A stretch of 64,000 nucleotides of DNA from Terracoccus luteus (GTDB taxonomy: Bacteria; Actinomycetota; Actinomycetes; Actinomycetales; Dermatophilaceae). Location of the stretch: assembly GCF_003635045.1 (NCBI RefSeq), contig NZ_RBXT01000001.1, positions 2,480,001 to 2,544,000 on the forward strand, in the 5' to 3' direction. The notes beneath the pieces are model-generated. The model ran no database searches and was not told the origin of the DNA. It saw nothing but the letters and a program-made list of their open reading frames with translations. Position numbers and translations under genes: made by a program. Shown one piece after another: positions 7,400 to 15,745 of the stretch (positions are counted from its first letter, which is position 1; every line of letters starts with the position of its first letter).

Positions 7400-8682
7400 G
7401 GAGTCCGTTGCACGCCGTCCCGACCCCCCTGCTCACGCCGCTGCCGACCCCCCTCACGCTGGGTCTGGCGACCCGACGCACCCGCCGACCCCTGCGCATC
7501 GGGGTGATCGGGCCCTGGAAGTACCCCCTCGTGCAGCCCTTCGCCGGTGGCCTCGAGTCGCACGTGAGCGAGCTGACCGCCCGCCTGCGTCAGCTCGGCC
7601 ACGACGTGAGCCTCTTCGCCCGCGAGGGCAGCACCGGGGTGGCCACCGGTGACGAGCTCGAGTCGGGGTGGATCCCCAGCCTGGCGGCCACCCGCGACGT
7701 GTCGATGCCGTCGATGGCGGCCATGCTCGAGCACCACGCCTACCAGCGGCTCCTGCTGCGGCTCGTGCACGGCGAGGCGGAGCAGCGGTTCGACCTCATC
7801 CACATCCACGCCGTGCACCACCTGCCGGTCGCGATGGCCCCCTCGCTGCCGGTCCCCGTCATCGCCACCCTGCACACGCCGCCCACCGCCTGGCTGGAGT
7901 CGACCCTCGCCGTGACGCGCGGCGCCGGAGTGCGCTTCACCGCCGTCAGCTCGCACGTCTCGAAGGCCTGGTCCGTGCTCGAGCAGCGACCCGAGGTCGT
8001 GCTCAACGGCGTCGACACCGACGTCTGGCGCGCCGGGCCCGGCGGCGGCCGCGTCGTCTGGTCGGGCCGGCTCGTGCCCGAGAAGGCCCCGCACCTCGCC
8101 ATCCGAGCCGCGCGCCTGGCCGGTCGCCCGATCACGATCGCCGGCCCGGTCAGCGACCCCGACTACGTGCGCCGCGAGATCGCCCCCCTGCTCGGTGACG
8201 ACGTCACCTACGCCGGGCACCTCGGCCAGCAGGCCCTGGCCGCCCTCGTCGGCAGCGCCGCCGTGGTGCTCGCGACCCCGGTGTGGGAGGAGCCCTTCGG
8301 CCTCACCGTCGCCGAGGCCCTGTCGTGCGGCACCCCCGTCGTCGCCTTCGACCGGGGCGGCATCCGCGAGGTCATCGGCAGCTCGGGGTCGGGTGTGCTC
8401 GTCCCCGCCGACGACGTCGCGGCCATGGCCGCCGCCATCCCGCTCGCCGAGCGCATCGACCGCGAGGCGGTGCGACGTCACGCCGAGCGGCGGCTGTCAC
8501 TGGGACGCATGGTCGAGCGCTACGTCGACCTCTACCGCGTCGCCGTCCGCGCCGGTCACGACCCAGAGGTCTCGCGCGGCGTCGTGACGGGCCAGGCCCA
8601 GGCGCTCGAAGCCCTCCAGCCAGCCCTCCATCGGGAACCAGCCCCACTGCTCACGAAAATGGTTGGCGTTGCGGACGACTGA
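7396..8682 (+). CDS. Family 4 glycosyltransferase (GT-B fold)
   Basis: 428 residues. The N-terminal acceptor domain has the GT4 glycine-rich start (GPWKYPLVQPFAGGLESHVS). The C-terminal donor domain shows VVWSGRLVPEKAPHLAIRAA and the EX7E-type region PFGLTVAEALSCGTPVVAFD, both diagnostic. The conserved fold ends around GRMVERYVDLYRVAV (about base 8555). The frame then runs another 100-130 bases, antisense to the convergent glycosyltransferase that ends at 8497, giving an unusual 186-bp tail-to-tail overlap; the extra tail has no family counterpart I can see. GTG start overlaps the previous stop. Likely adds a sugar to the product made by the upstream genes. Confidence 0.87.
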   Translation: MRSPLHAVPTPLLTPLPTPLTLGLATRRTRRPLRIGVIGPWKYPLVQPFAGGLESHVSELTARLRQLGHDVSLFAREGSTGVATGDELESGWIPSLAATRDVSMPSMAAMLEHHAYQRLLLRLVHGEAEQRFDLIHIHAVHHLPVAMAPSLPVPVIATLHTPPTAWLESTLAVTRGAGVRFTAVSSHVSKAWSVLEQRPEVVLNGVDTDVWRAGPGGGRVVWSGRLVPEKAPHLAIRAARLAGRPITIAGPVSDPDYVRREIAPLLGDDVTYAGHLGQQALAALVGSAAVVLATPVWEEPFGLTVAEALSCGTPVVAFDRGGIREVIGSSGSGVLVPADDVAAMAAAIPLAERIDREAVRRHAERRLSLGRMVERYVDLYRVAVRAGHDPEVSRGVVTGQAQALEALQPALHREPAPLLTKMVGVADD

Positions 8683-9456
8683 CTCGAGGTGACGCACCGG
8701 TGGGCTCTCGACCGGGTGGTGCTGGTGGTAGGCCTCGGCCCCACCGACCCAGTAGAGGCGCCCGCCGGCCGCGGCCAGCCGCATCCCGAAGTCGGTGTCC
8801 TCGCCGCCGTAGCCGCGGTAGGTCGTCGCGAACCCGCCGACCCGCTGCCAGTCGCGCGCCGACAGCGCGAACGACAGCGACCAGAAGAGGCGCAGGTCGT
8901 CGGCGAGCACGAGCTCGCCGGGAGGCGGCGCCGGCCGGGCCGGGTGGGGGTCGGCCAGCAGGTGCAGGCCCTCGAGGGGGTAGCCCGAGCGTGACCGCGG
9001 CGGCGGCAGGTAGGCGACCGGCCCCGACAGCACGACCGGCCCGGCGCCCGGGCCGGCCGTCGCCTCGACCCGCAGGTGGGCGTCGACGTAGGCGGCCAGG
9101 GTCGAGCGGGTGACGAGGCAGTCGACGTCGAGCATGACGACGAGGTCGCAGCCGGCGTCGACGGCGGCCGCCGCCCCGACGTTGCGCGCCTCTGCGAGCG
9201 GCAGCTCACCGTCGTCGGGGACGTGCACGAGGGTCGACACGACCGAGCGCGCCGAGCCGCCCTCGTCAACGAGGTCGGCGATCTCGCGATCGCCCATCGC
9301 GACGACGACGTGCACGTCGGCGCGGGGCTCGCTGCGCGAGAGGGCCCGCAGGTGGGCGATGAGGTGGCGGTGGCGCCCGGCGACGATGGTGACGACGCCG
9401 ACCCGCGGTCGTCGGCCGGATGCCGGTGGGCCGGCCGTCGGGGCGGCCGCGGTCAT
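8497..9456 (-). CDS. Glycosyltransferase, GT2 with galactosyltransferase-type C-terminal domain
   Basis: 319 residues from ATG 9456. The N-terminal strand VGVVTIVAGRHRHLIAHLRA, the acidic DxD-like LVVMLDVDCLV, and the C-terminal segment LFWSLSFALSARDWQRVGGF followed by YRGYGGEDTDFGMRL are the hallmark of the Glyco_transf_7C domain. The tail AYHQHHPVESPPVRHLESVV with HFREQWGWFPMEGWLE is common in actinobacterial homologues of unknown specificity. It is co-transcribed with the upstream GT (ATGA overlap at 9453) and converges on the GT4 gene, overlapping it by 186 bp. Probably part of the same saccharide pathway although on the opposite strand. Confidence 0.85.
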   Translation of the reverse strand: MTAAAPTAGPPASGRRPRVGVVTIVAGRHRHLIAHLRALSRSEPRADVHVVVAMGDREIADLVDEGGSARSVVSTLVHVPDDGELPLAEARNVGAAAAVDAGCDLVVMLDVDCLVTRSTLAAYVDAHLRVEATAGPGAGPVVLSGPVAYLPPPRSRSGYPLEGLHLLADPHPARPAPPPGELVLADDLRLFWSLSFALSARDWQRVGGFATTYRGYGGEDTDFGMRLAAAGGRLYWVGGAEAYHQHHPVESPPVRHLESVVRNANHFREQWGWFPMEGWLEGFERLGLARHDAARDLWVVTGADGDAVEVDVALDHASQ

Positions 9457-10523
9457 CGACGCCCCGCCAGACCGGTCAACACGTCGGCGGCGCGGTCGGC
9501 GGCGCCCCGGTCGGACCACTTAGCCCACCCGGCACCGCCGAGCACGGCCGCCCGGTCGAGCACGGCCGGCCACTCCGTGGGCTCGGGCCAGCGGGTGAGC
9601 CCGACGGCGATGCCGTGGCGGTCGAGCACCGTGGCCGTCTCGACCTGCTCGTCGAACGGGCGGTCCTCCGCCACGACGACGGCCGGTCGGCGGGCCGCCG
9701 CCACCTCGGCGACGGCGTTCTGGCCACCGTGCACGACGACGACGTCGGCCTGCGCCAGGAGGTCGACCAGCTCGGCCGCGGTCGCGTGGACCGGCGGGCG
9801 GCTCCAGGTCCACGCGCCCGCCGTCGCCGCGCGGGCGGCCTCGACGTCGGGGCCGGAGCCCTCACCGCCGCGCCCCCAGAGCAGCAGCACCTCGCGCGGC
9901 CCACCACCCGGCTCGGTCGCCTCCACGCGGGAATCGGCCACGCCGTCATCCGAGATCGCCTGCGCCGCAGTGGTTTCGGCGTCGGCACCGGCGGCGGCGA
10001 GTTCGTCGAGGCGCGACAGGGCGCCGACGTGCGCCGTCTTGTCGAGCCACCGCTGCGGCCAGCTCTCGCTCGCGACACCCTCCGGCCAGAAGGCGACGAG
10101 GGCGTCGGCGAGGTCGTACGCGAGCACGTGCGGGGCGTCGGTGCGGTCGCCGCGCATGGCGACGACGGCGACCGGGACGCCCATGAGCCGCACGAAGACG
10201 GCGACCTCGACGGACACGTCGACGACGACGAGTCGGGGTCGCTCGTCGGCGACCCACCCCGCGATCGCCGCCATGCGGCCGGTGTGGCCGTCGTGGCCGG
10301 TCGGCGCCCAGTGCAGGGTGCCGCCGGCCGTCGGGTCGGCGAGCTCGTCGGGCGCGGGGACGGCGTCGTGGGGCAGGCGCAGCCACGGCCCCGCCCACCC
10401 CGCGGGGCGCGGCAGCGAGCTGAGGCCGGTGACGGTCACACCGCGCCGGGACAGCCGCTCGGCGAGCAGCGCCGCGCGGGTGACGTGGCCCGCGCCGTGG
10501 TGGTGGACGTAGTAGCCGATCAC
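9453..10523 (-). CDS. MurG/GT28-like glycosyltransferase
   Basis: 356 residues from GTG 10523. The extreme N-terminus IGYYVHHHGAGHVTRAALLA is the GT-B start seen in MurG/UGT-like enzymes (GxGHxxRA). The C-terminal donor-binding part reads VVVVHGGQNAVAEVAAARRP then AVVVAEDRPFDEQVETATVL, resembling the HGG...E..P pattern of nucleotide-sugar GT-B enzymes. The central linker (DETTAAQAISDDG-type acidic segment) is poorly conserved. Its stop overlaps the ATG of the GT2/7C gene. Substrate unknown; together with three other GTs and a deacetylase it suggests assembly of a multi-sugar product. It lies just downstream of the alcohol dehydrogenase, 16 bp apart, so could share its transcript. Confidence 0.8.
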   Translation of the reverse strand: MIGYYVHHHGAGHVTRAALLAERLSRRGVTVTGLSSLPRPAGWAGPWLRLPHDAVPAPDELADPTAGGTLHWAPTGHDGHTGRMAAIAGWVADERPRLVVVDVSVEVAVFVRLMGVPVAVVAMRGDRTDAPHVLAYDLADALVAFWPEGVASESWPQRWLDKTAHVGALSRLDELAAAGADAETTAAQAISDDGVADSRVEATEPGGGPREVLLLWGRGGEGSGPDVEAARAATAGAWTWSRPPVHATAAELVDLLAQADVVVVHGGQNAVAEVAAARRPAVVVAEDRPFDEQVETATVLDRHGIAVGLTRWPEPTEWPAVLDRAAVLGGAGWAKWSDRGAADRAADVLTGLAGRR

Positions 10524-10539
10524 GCGGTCGCGCCAGGGG

Positions 10540-11724
10540 TCACGGCGTGAGGACGACCTTGAGGCAGCCGTCCTCCTTGCGCTGGAAGGTCCGGTACATC
10601 TCGGGCGCCTGCTCGAGCGGCACGTGGTGCGTGGCCAGGCCCTCGACGCCGAGCACGTCCTCGCTCTGGTCGAGCACAGCGGTGATCTCGTCCGTCCAGC
10701 GGCGCACGTGGCACTGGCCCATTCGCAGGGTGAGGCCCTTGTCGAACATGTCCATCATCGGCATGGGATCGGCCATACCCCCGTAGACCCCGCTGATCGA
10801 CACGGTGCCGCCGCGACGCACGGCCGCGAAGGCGGTGTGCAGCGCCGACACGCGGTCGATGCCGAAGCTCTCGATGGCCGCGCGGGCCACCGGTCCCGGC
10901 ATCCGTGACGCGAGGCCGATGACCTTCTCGGACACCGGGTTGCCGTGCGCCTCCATGCCGACGGCCTCGAGCACCGAGTCGGGCCCGCGGCCGTCGGTGA
11001 GCTCGCGCAGCGCCTCGGGGACGTCCTTCGTGGTACTGAGGTCGACGACGTGGGCGCCCCACTCGCGCGCCAGCTCGAGGCGCTCGGGCACGAGGTCGAC
11101 GGCGTAGACCTCCTCGATGCCGAGCAGCTTGGCCGCCCGCACGGCCAGCTGGCCGACCGGCCCGAGGCCGAGCACGGCGAGCGAGCCACCCTCGGGGACG
11201 TCCGCGAACTTCAGGCCCTGCCACGCGGTCGGCAGGATGTCCGAGACGTAGAGGTAGCGCTCGTCAGACATGCCCTCGGGCACCTTGACGGGGCCGAAGT
11301 CGGCGTGCGGCACGCGCACCCGCTCGGCCTGGCCGCCGGGCACCGCACCGTAGAGCGAGGTGTAGCCGAACAGGCTGGCGCCCTTGCCCTGCTCGACGTT
11401 CTGTGTGGTCTCGCACTGCGCGAAGAGGCCGTGCTCGCACATCCAGCAGTGCCCGCACGAGATGTTGAAGGGGACGACGACGCGGTCGCCGACGGCGAGG
11501 TTCTCGACCGCGGTGCCGACCTCCTCGACGACGCCCATGAACTCGTGGCCGAGCACGTCGCCCTCGGTGAGGTAGGGGGCCAGCACCTTGTAGAGGTGCA
11601 GGTCGCTGCCGCAGATGGCGGTGGAGGTGACGCGGACGACCGCGTCGGTGGGCTCCTGGATGACGGGGTCGGGGACCTCGGTGATGCGGACGTCCTCGAT
11701 GCCGTGCCAGGTGAGAGCTCTCAT
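10540..11724 (-). CDS. Zinc-dependent alcohol dehydrogenase (MDR family)
   Basis: 394 residues. Catalytic zinc ligands are seen in TAICGSDLHLY and GHEFMGVVEEVG; the structural zinc cysteines in SCGHCWMCEHGLFAQC; the Rossmann motif in LGLGPVGQLAVRAA. It belongs to the MDR subgroup annotated as zinc-dependent alcohol or formaldehyde/glutathione-independent dehydrogenase; substrate uncertain. The ATG at 11724 is preferred over GTG 11727 because a TAGCGT -10 element sits exactly 6 nt upstream, predicting a leaderless transcript. The gene is divergent from the second LuxR-type regulator and may be read through into the two minus-strand glycosyltransferases. Confidence 0.88.
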   Translation of the reverse strand: MRALTWHGIEDVRITEVPDPVIQEPTDAVVRVTSTAICGSDLHLYKVLAPYLTEGDVLGHEFMGVVEEVGTAVENLAVGDRVVVPFNISCGHCWMCEHGLFAQCETTQNVEQGKGASLFGYTSLYGAVPGGQAERVRVPHADFGPVKVPEGMSDERYLYVSDILPTAWQGLKFADVPEGGSLAVLGLGPVGQLAVRAAKLLGIEEVYAVDLVPERLELAREWGAHVVDLSTTKDVPEALRELTDGRGPDSVLEAVGMEAHGNPVSEKVIGLASRMPGPVARAAIESFGIDRVSALHTAFAAVRRGGTVSISGVYGGMADPMPMMDMFDKGLTLRMGQCHVRRWTDEITAVLDQSEDVLGVEGLATHHVPLEQAPEMYRTFQRKEDGCLKVVLTP

Positions 11725-11730
11725 CACTCG

Positions 11731-11836
11731 ACGCTAGTCGCACGACGGCGCGGGCTGAACACCCCAAGGGGTACGTTCGAAAACCCACCCGTCGGGGTGG
11801 TTGAACCGCACGGACGGCGGGTACCCAACCCGTACG
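11731..11836. promoter_or_regulatory. Divergent regulatory region between alcohol dehydrogenase and LuxR operon
   Basis: TAGCGT (minus strand, 11736-11731) is the -10 box of the dehydrogenase. ACCCCAAGGGGT at 11761-11772 is a palindrome followed by ACG. Near 11782-11802 AACCCACCC faces GGGGTGGTT as an inverted repeat. GTACCCAACCCGTACG at 11821-11836 resembles the first palindrome in layout (ACCC-AA-..GTACG). Three symmetric elements in about 75 bp make this a strong candidate operator; which protein binds is inferred only from position. Confidence 0.5.
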
Positions 11837-11903
11837 ACGTCGCGCCCGCTGACGGGCCGGCACCTCGGAAAGCAGACTCCGAGCCCCTTCGGAGGAGACC
11901 GCC

Positions 11904-12632
11904 ATGCCCACTGCCCACCACCGAGGGTCGCGCCCCCTGCGCGTCGCCCTCGTCAACGACTACGAGATCGTGCTGCGCGGCCTCGCGCAGATGTTCCGGC
12001 CCTACGCCGACCGCGTGCAGCTCGTCGAGCTCGACGCCCGGCTGCCCGTCTCGCGCCCCGTCGACCTCGCCCTGTACGACACGCACGGCCGTGCCTCCGA
12101 GCACGCCGTCGACCGCCTGCTCGCCAGCCCCGGGGTCGGCGCCGTCGTCGTCTACGGGTGGGACGACGAGGCGCAGCGGGTCTCCCGGATACTGCGGGGC
12201 CGGCGCTGCGGCTACGTGTCCAAGTCCCTCGCCGCGGCCGAGCTCGTCACCGCGCTCGAGCGGGTCCACCGCCACGGGCCGCTCGTCTCGGTCGACTCGG
12301 GGGCGCCCGGCGCTCCGGGCACGACGTCACCGGCCGTCCCGGCATCCGTCCGACGTGCGCGACGGGGGCGGCACGCCTGGCCGGGCCGCGAGCACGGGCT
12401 GACGCCCCGCGAGGGGGAGGTCGTCTCGCTCATCGCGCAGGGCCTCAGCAACCTCGCCATCGCCGAGCTGACCCACCTCAGCATCAACTCGGTGAAGAGC
12501 TACATCCGCACCGCCTACCGCAAGATGGAGGTCGAGAGCCGCAGCCAGGCGGTGCTGTGGGCGGTGCAGCGCGGGTTCACCCCCGACACGCTGCGCATCG
12601 ACGGCACCACCGGGCTGAAGGTGTCGTCATGA
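11904..12632 (+). CDS. Orphan LuxR/NarL-type response regulator (paralogue 2)
   Basis: 242 residues. Receiver-like domain (LRVALVNDYEIVLRGLAQMF; Asp in DLALYDTHG; Lys in GYVSKSLAAAELV), a flexible linker with a Gly/Pro/Thr-rich stretch and RRARRGRHAW, and a LuxR HTH (GLTPREGEVVSLIAQGLSNL; INSVKSYIRTAYRKMEV). The HTH is nearly identical to that of the regulator at 3406, so both may bind the same site. One of the two usual acidic residues at the receiver N-terminus is Asn here (VNDYE versus VDDYE), so phosphorylation may be altered. Strong SD GGAGGAG. Its stop overlaps the SDR start (ATGA), giving an operon LuxR-SDR-SRPBCC. Confidence 0.87.
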   Translation: MPTAHHRGSRPLRVALVNDYEIVLRGLAQMFRPYADRVQLVELDARLPVSRPVDLALYDTHGRASEHAVDRLLASPGVGAVVVYGWDDEAQRVSRILRGRRCGYVSKSLAAAELVTALERVHRHGPLVSVDSGAPGAPGTTSPAVPASVRRARRGRHAWPGREHGLTPREGEVVSLIAQGLSNLAIAELTHLSINSVKSYIRTAYRKMEVESRSQAVLWAVQRGFTPDTLRIDGTTGLKVSS

Positions 12633-13642
12633 CGGGCCCGGACTCGAGCGCCCGCCGCGTCGTGCTCGTCACCGGCGGCTCGAGCGGCATCGGCCTGGCC
12701 ACCGCGCTGCGGCTGGCCCGCGACGGCGCCGACCTCGTGCTCACCGCGCGGTCGGTCGACGCCCTCGAGGCGGCGGCGCGGCAGTGCGAGGCCCACGGCG
12801 CCCGCGTGCTCGTCGCCCCGGCCGACGTCGGCGACGCCGACGCCGTCGACGGTGCCGCCGAGGCCGCCCTGGAGCGCTTCGGCCGTCTGGACGCCGTCGT
12901 CCACTCGGCGGCCGCGCTCGCGTACGGCCGGTTCGAGGACGTCCCGCGCGAGGTGTTCGACGCCGCCCTCACGACGACGCTGCTCGGCACGTCCAACGTG
13001 TGCCGCACGGCGCTGCGCCACTTCCACGCCACCGGTCGTGGCCGCCTCGTCGTCGTCGGCTCGCTGCTCGGCAGCATCTCGACGCCGTACATGAGCAGCT
13101 ACGTCACGGCCAAGTGGGGCGTGCACGGGCTCGTGCGCACGCTGCAGATCGAGGCGCGCCAGACCCCCGGCATCGAGATCAGCCTCGTCGCCCCGGGCGG
13201 CGTCGACACCCCCGTCTACCGCCAGGCCGGCACGTACCTGCAGCGGCACGGCCGCCCGCCGCCCCCCGTCGACCCGCCCGAGAAGGTCGCGGATGCCGTC
13301 GTGCGCTGTCTCGAGCGCCCGAGCCGTGAGCGGTCTGTGGGCCTGGCCAACGGCATCGTCGTGGCGGGCTTCCGCCTGCTGCCCGGGGTCTTCGACCGGC
13401 TCGTCACCCCGCTCATGCGCCTCGGTGGCATCGAGCGGGTCCCGGTGCCCGACTCACCCGGCAACGTGCTCGAGCCCAACGGCCCGGGCGAGGCCGTGCA
13501 CGACCGCTGGAACCGCTGGGGCGGGACGCGGGCGGTCTCGCCCGTCGTCACGCCCGAGCGAGCCCACCCGGAGCGGTCCGACGACGGCCCCGTGGGTCGC
13601 GACGGGCCCGACGGTCCCCCTGTCGACGGAGGTCCCCGATGA
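12629..13642 (+). CDS. SDR family NAD(P)-dependent oxidoreductase
   Basis: 337 residues. Cofactor motif VLVTGGSSGIGLATAL (TGxxxGIG), NAG-equivalent AVVHSAA, and the catalytic Ser/Tyr-xxx-Lys set as VGSLLGS and SSYVTAKWG. The fold ends near residue 260; about 75 extra residues follow, Pro/Gly/Asp-rich at the very end, without recognised domain. Substrate unknown. Overlaps both the LuxR-type regulator and the SRPBCC gene by ATGA, so all three are co-translated. Neighbouring genes for other dehydrogenases (zinc MDR, FAD-dependent, F420-type) suggest a redox module controlled by the regulator. Confidence 0.88.
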   Translation: MTGPDSSARRVVLVTGGSSGIGLATALRLARDGADLVLTARSVDALEAAARQCEAHGARVLVAPADVGDADAVDGAAEAALERFGRLDAVVHSAAALAYGRFEDVPREVFDAALTTTLLGTSNVCRTALRHFHATGRGRLVVVGSLLGSISTPYMSSYVTAKWGVHGLVRTLQIEARQTPGIEISLVAPGGVDTPVYRQAGTYLQRHGRPPPPVDPPEKVADAVVRCLERPSRERSVGLANGIVVAGFRLLPGVFDRLVTPLMRLGGIERVPVPDSPGNVLEPNGPGEAVHDRWNRWGGTRAVSPVVTPERAHPERSDDGPVGRDGPDGPPVDGGPR

Positions 13643-14166
13643 CGAGCACCCGGCCCCTTCACCCCGTCGGGACGAACGCCCCCGACGCCCCCGACGACCC
13701 GGGCGGGTCCGGGGTGCGGGTGCAGCACGACACGAGCGCCGCCCCCGAGCACGTGTGGTCGATCCTCGCCGACGGCTGGGCGTACGCGACGTGGGTCGTC
13801 GGCGCCTCCCGGATGCGCCGCGTCGACCCGACGTGGCCGGCACAGGGCAGCCGACTGCACCACTCGTTCGGGCTCTGGCCGCTCGTCATCGACGACACGA
13901 CGACCGTGCTCACCTCGGTCGAGCGGGCCGAGCTGACCCTGCAGGCGCGGGGGTGGCCCGCCGGTGAGGCGACCGTCTGGGTGACCCTCACCCCGCGCGC
14001 CGGTGGGACCCGCATCACCATCGTGGAGGACGTCACCACCGGCCCCGGCACGCTCGTGCCGCAGCCGGTGCGGCAGCTGGCCATCGCCCCCCGCAACCAG
14101 GAGGCCCTGCGCCGGCTGGCCTGGCTCGCCGAGGGCCGTGGTCGGCGGTCGGTCACGGGGGTGTGA
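13639..14166 (+). CDS. SRPBCC family protein (polyketide cyclase/START-like fold)
   Basis: 175 residues. After a 25-residue disordered start, VRVQHDTSAAPEHVWSILAD is the typical first strand and helix of the SRPBCC fold, and the remaining strands alternate as expected (VTLTPRAGGTRITIVEDVTT), ending in a long helix (ALRRLAWLAEGRGRR). Such proteins bind hydrophobic ligands; no catalytic function can be assigned. Third gene of the LuxR-SDR operon, starting by ATGA overlap. Its 3' end overlaps the convergent FAD oxidoreductase by 14 bp. Confidence 0.83.
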   Translation: MTSTRPLHPVGTNAPDAPDDPGGSGVRVQHDTSAAPEHVWSILADGWAYATWVVGASRMRRVDPTWPAQGSRLHHSFGLWPLVIDDTTTVLTSVERAELTLQARGWPAGEATVWVTLTPRAGGTRITIVEDVTTGPGTLVPQPVRQLAIAPRNQEALRRLAWLAEGRGRRSVTGV

Positions 14167-15745
14167 GCAGCCGACCCCACACGGTCCGGTTGAGCCGGCG
14201 CCGCACCGGTCCGCTCCAGCCCTGGGCCGCGATGGCGACCCGGGCGGCGTTCCAGCCGCACGCGCCGTGCACCCCGCCGCCGGGGTGGGCCGACGCCCCC
14301 GCGAGGTAGAGGCCGTCGACGAACGTCTCGGGGCGGCCCAGACCCGGGGTCGGGCGGAAGAACAGCTGCTGGTGCAGGCCCGAGGTGCCGGCGTTGATGG
14401 CGCCGCCGACGAGGCTGGGGTCGCGCCCCTCGAGGTCGCCCGGCGACTGCACGTGACGGGCCACGACGGCGTCGCGGAATCCCGGCGCGACCCGCTCGAC
14501 GGCATCCTCCATCCGCTGCACGTGCCGCTCGAGGCGGGCCCCCGTCCAGTCGCCGTGCGGGACGTGCGTGTACGCCCACGTCGACTCCGTGCCGGCGGGC
14601 GAGCGCGTCGCGTCGGCGGTCGTCATCTGGCCGAAGAGCAGGAACGGTCGCTCCGGCTCGCGGTGAGTGGACAGGTCGGCGGCGAAGTCGACGAAGCCGT
14701 CGAGGTCGACCCCGAGGTGAACGGTCCCCGACCCGGCCAGGTCCGGGTTTGCCCACGGCACAGGCGAACTCAGGCCCCAGTTGACCTTGATGGTGGAGTT
14801 GTCCCACTGGAACCGGTCGAGGTCGCGGCGCAGCCCGGACGGCAGACGGTCCTCGCCCACGAGGTCGCGGTAGAGGGTCGGTGCGGGCACGTCGGCCAGC
14901 ACCGCCCGACGAGCCTGGATGCTGCTCCCGTCGGCGAGGCGCACGCCCCGGGCCCGTCGACCGCGCACGTCGACACCCGTCACCCGCGCCCCGGTGACGA
15001 ACTGCACGCCGACGCTCTCGGCCCGTCGGCGCATGGCGGCGGCCAGCTGTCCGGCCCCGCCCCGCGGCACCGGGAAGCCGACGTCCTGACCGAGCATGAC
15101 GAGCAGCCAGCCGAAGATGGCGCTGCCGGCGCCGTCGGGCGGCACGTCGCTGTGCATCGCGTTGCCCGTGAAGAGCAGCGGCGCGTGCTTGCCCCGGAAG
15201 CGCTCGTCGCCGAAGCGACGCACCGGGGTGACGGCGAGCCGGGCAAGCTCAAGGGTGCCCTGGGTGCCGAGGCGACGCAGCAGCCGCGCCGCCGCCGTCG
15301 TCGGCGGGAACGGGGTGAAGAGGGCGTCGAGCAGCGGGTCGCGCACGGAGTCCCACTGCCGGACGAGCTCGAGCCAGGCGTCGCCGTCCCCGGGGGCCTC
15401 GCGGTCGAGGCGGGCGGCGGTGTCGGCCGGGTCGTGGTGCAGCACCGCCGCGTCTCCGTCGTCGAGCGCGTGGCCGACGACGTCGGGGGCACGTTCCCAC
15501 CGCAGCCCGTGGGCCGGCAGGTCGAGGCCGGTGATGACCGGGCTGGCGGCGGCGAGCGGGTAGAACGCGCTGAAGAGGTCGGTGACGTAGCCGGGGGCCA
15601 GCACCTCGGCGCTCGAGACCGCCCCGCCCACCTCGTCGTGGGCCTCGACCACGACGACGTCCCAGCCCGCGTCACCGAGGGCGATCGCCGCCACGAGCCC
15701 GTTGGGGCCCGCACCGACCACGACCGCGTCCGCCTCCTGCACCAT
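14153..15745 (-). CDS. NAD(P)/FAD-dependent oxidoreductase, phytoene-desaturase-like
   Basis: 530 residues from ATG 15745. FAD-binding start AVVVGAGPNGLVAAIALGDA, second motif VEAHDEVGGAVSSAE, and the C-terminal FAD motif GLYLAGASAHPGGGVHGACG are all present, as in carotenoid desaturase/isomerase-like flavoproteins (CrtI family, retinol saturase group). No crtB or other carotenoid gene is nearby, so the substrate could be another polyunsaturated lipid or prenyl chain. Convergent with the SDR/SRPBCC operon and divergent from the F420-type gene; the intergenic region to the latter is 212 bp. Confidence 0.87.
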   Translation of the reverse strand: MVQEADAVVVGAGPNGLVAAIALGDAGWDVVVVEAHDEVGGAVSSAEVLAPGYVTDLFSAFYPLAAASPVITGLDLPAHGLRWERAPDVVGHALDDGDAAVLHHDPADTAARLDREAPGDGDAWLELVRQWDSVRDPLLDALFTPFPPTTAAARLLRRLGTQGTLELARLAVTPVRRFGDERFRGKHAPLLFTGNAMHSDVPPDGAGSAIFGWLLVMLGQDVGFPVPRGGAGQLAAAMRRRAESVGVQFVTGARVTGVDVRGRRARGVRLADGSSIQARRAVLADVPAPTLYRDLVGEDRLPSGLRRDLDRFQWDNSTIKVNWGLSSPVPWANPDLAGSGTVHLGVDLDGFVDFAADLSTHREPERPFLLFGQMTTADATRSPAGTESTWAYTHVPHGDWTGARLERHVQRMEDAVERVAPGFRDAVVARHVQSPGDLEGRDPSLVGGAINAGTSGLHQQLFFRPTPGLGRPETFVDGLYLAGASAHPGGGVHGACGWNAARVAIAAQGWSGPVRRRLNRTVWGRLLTPP

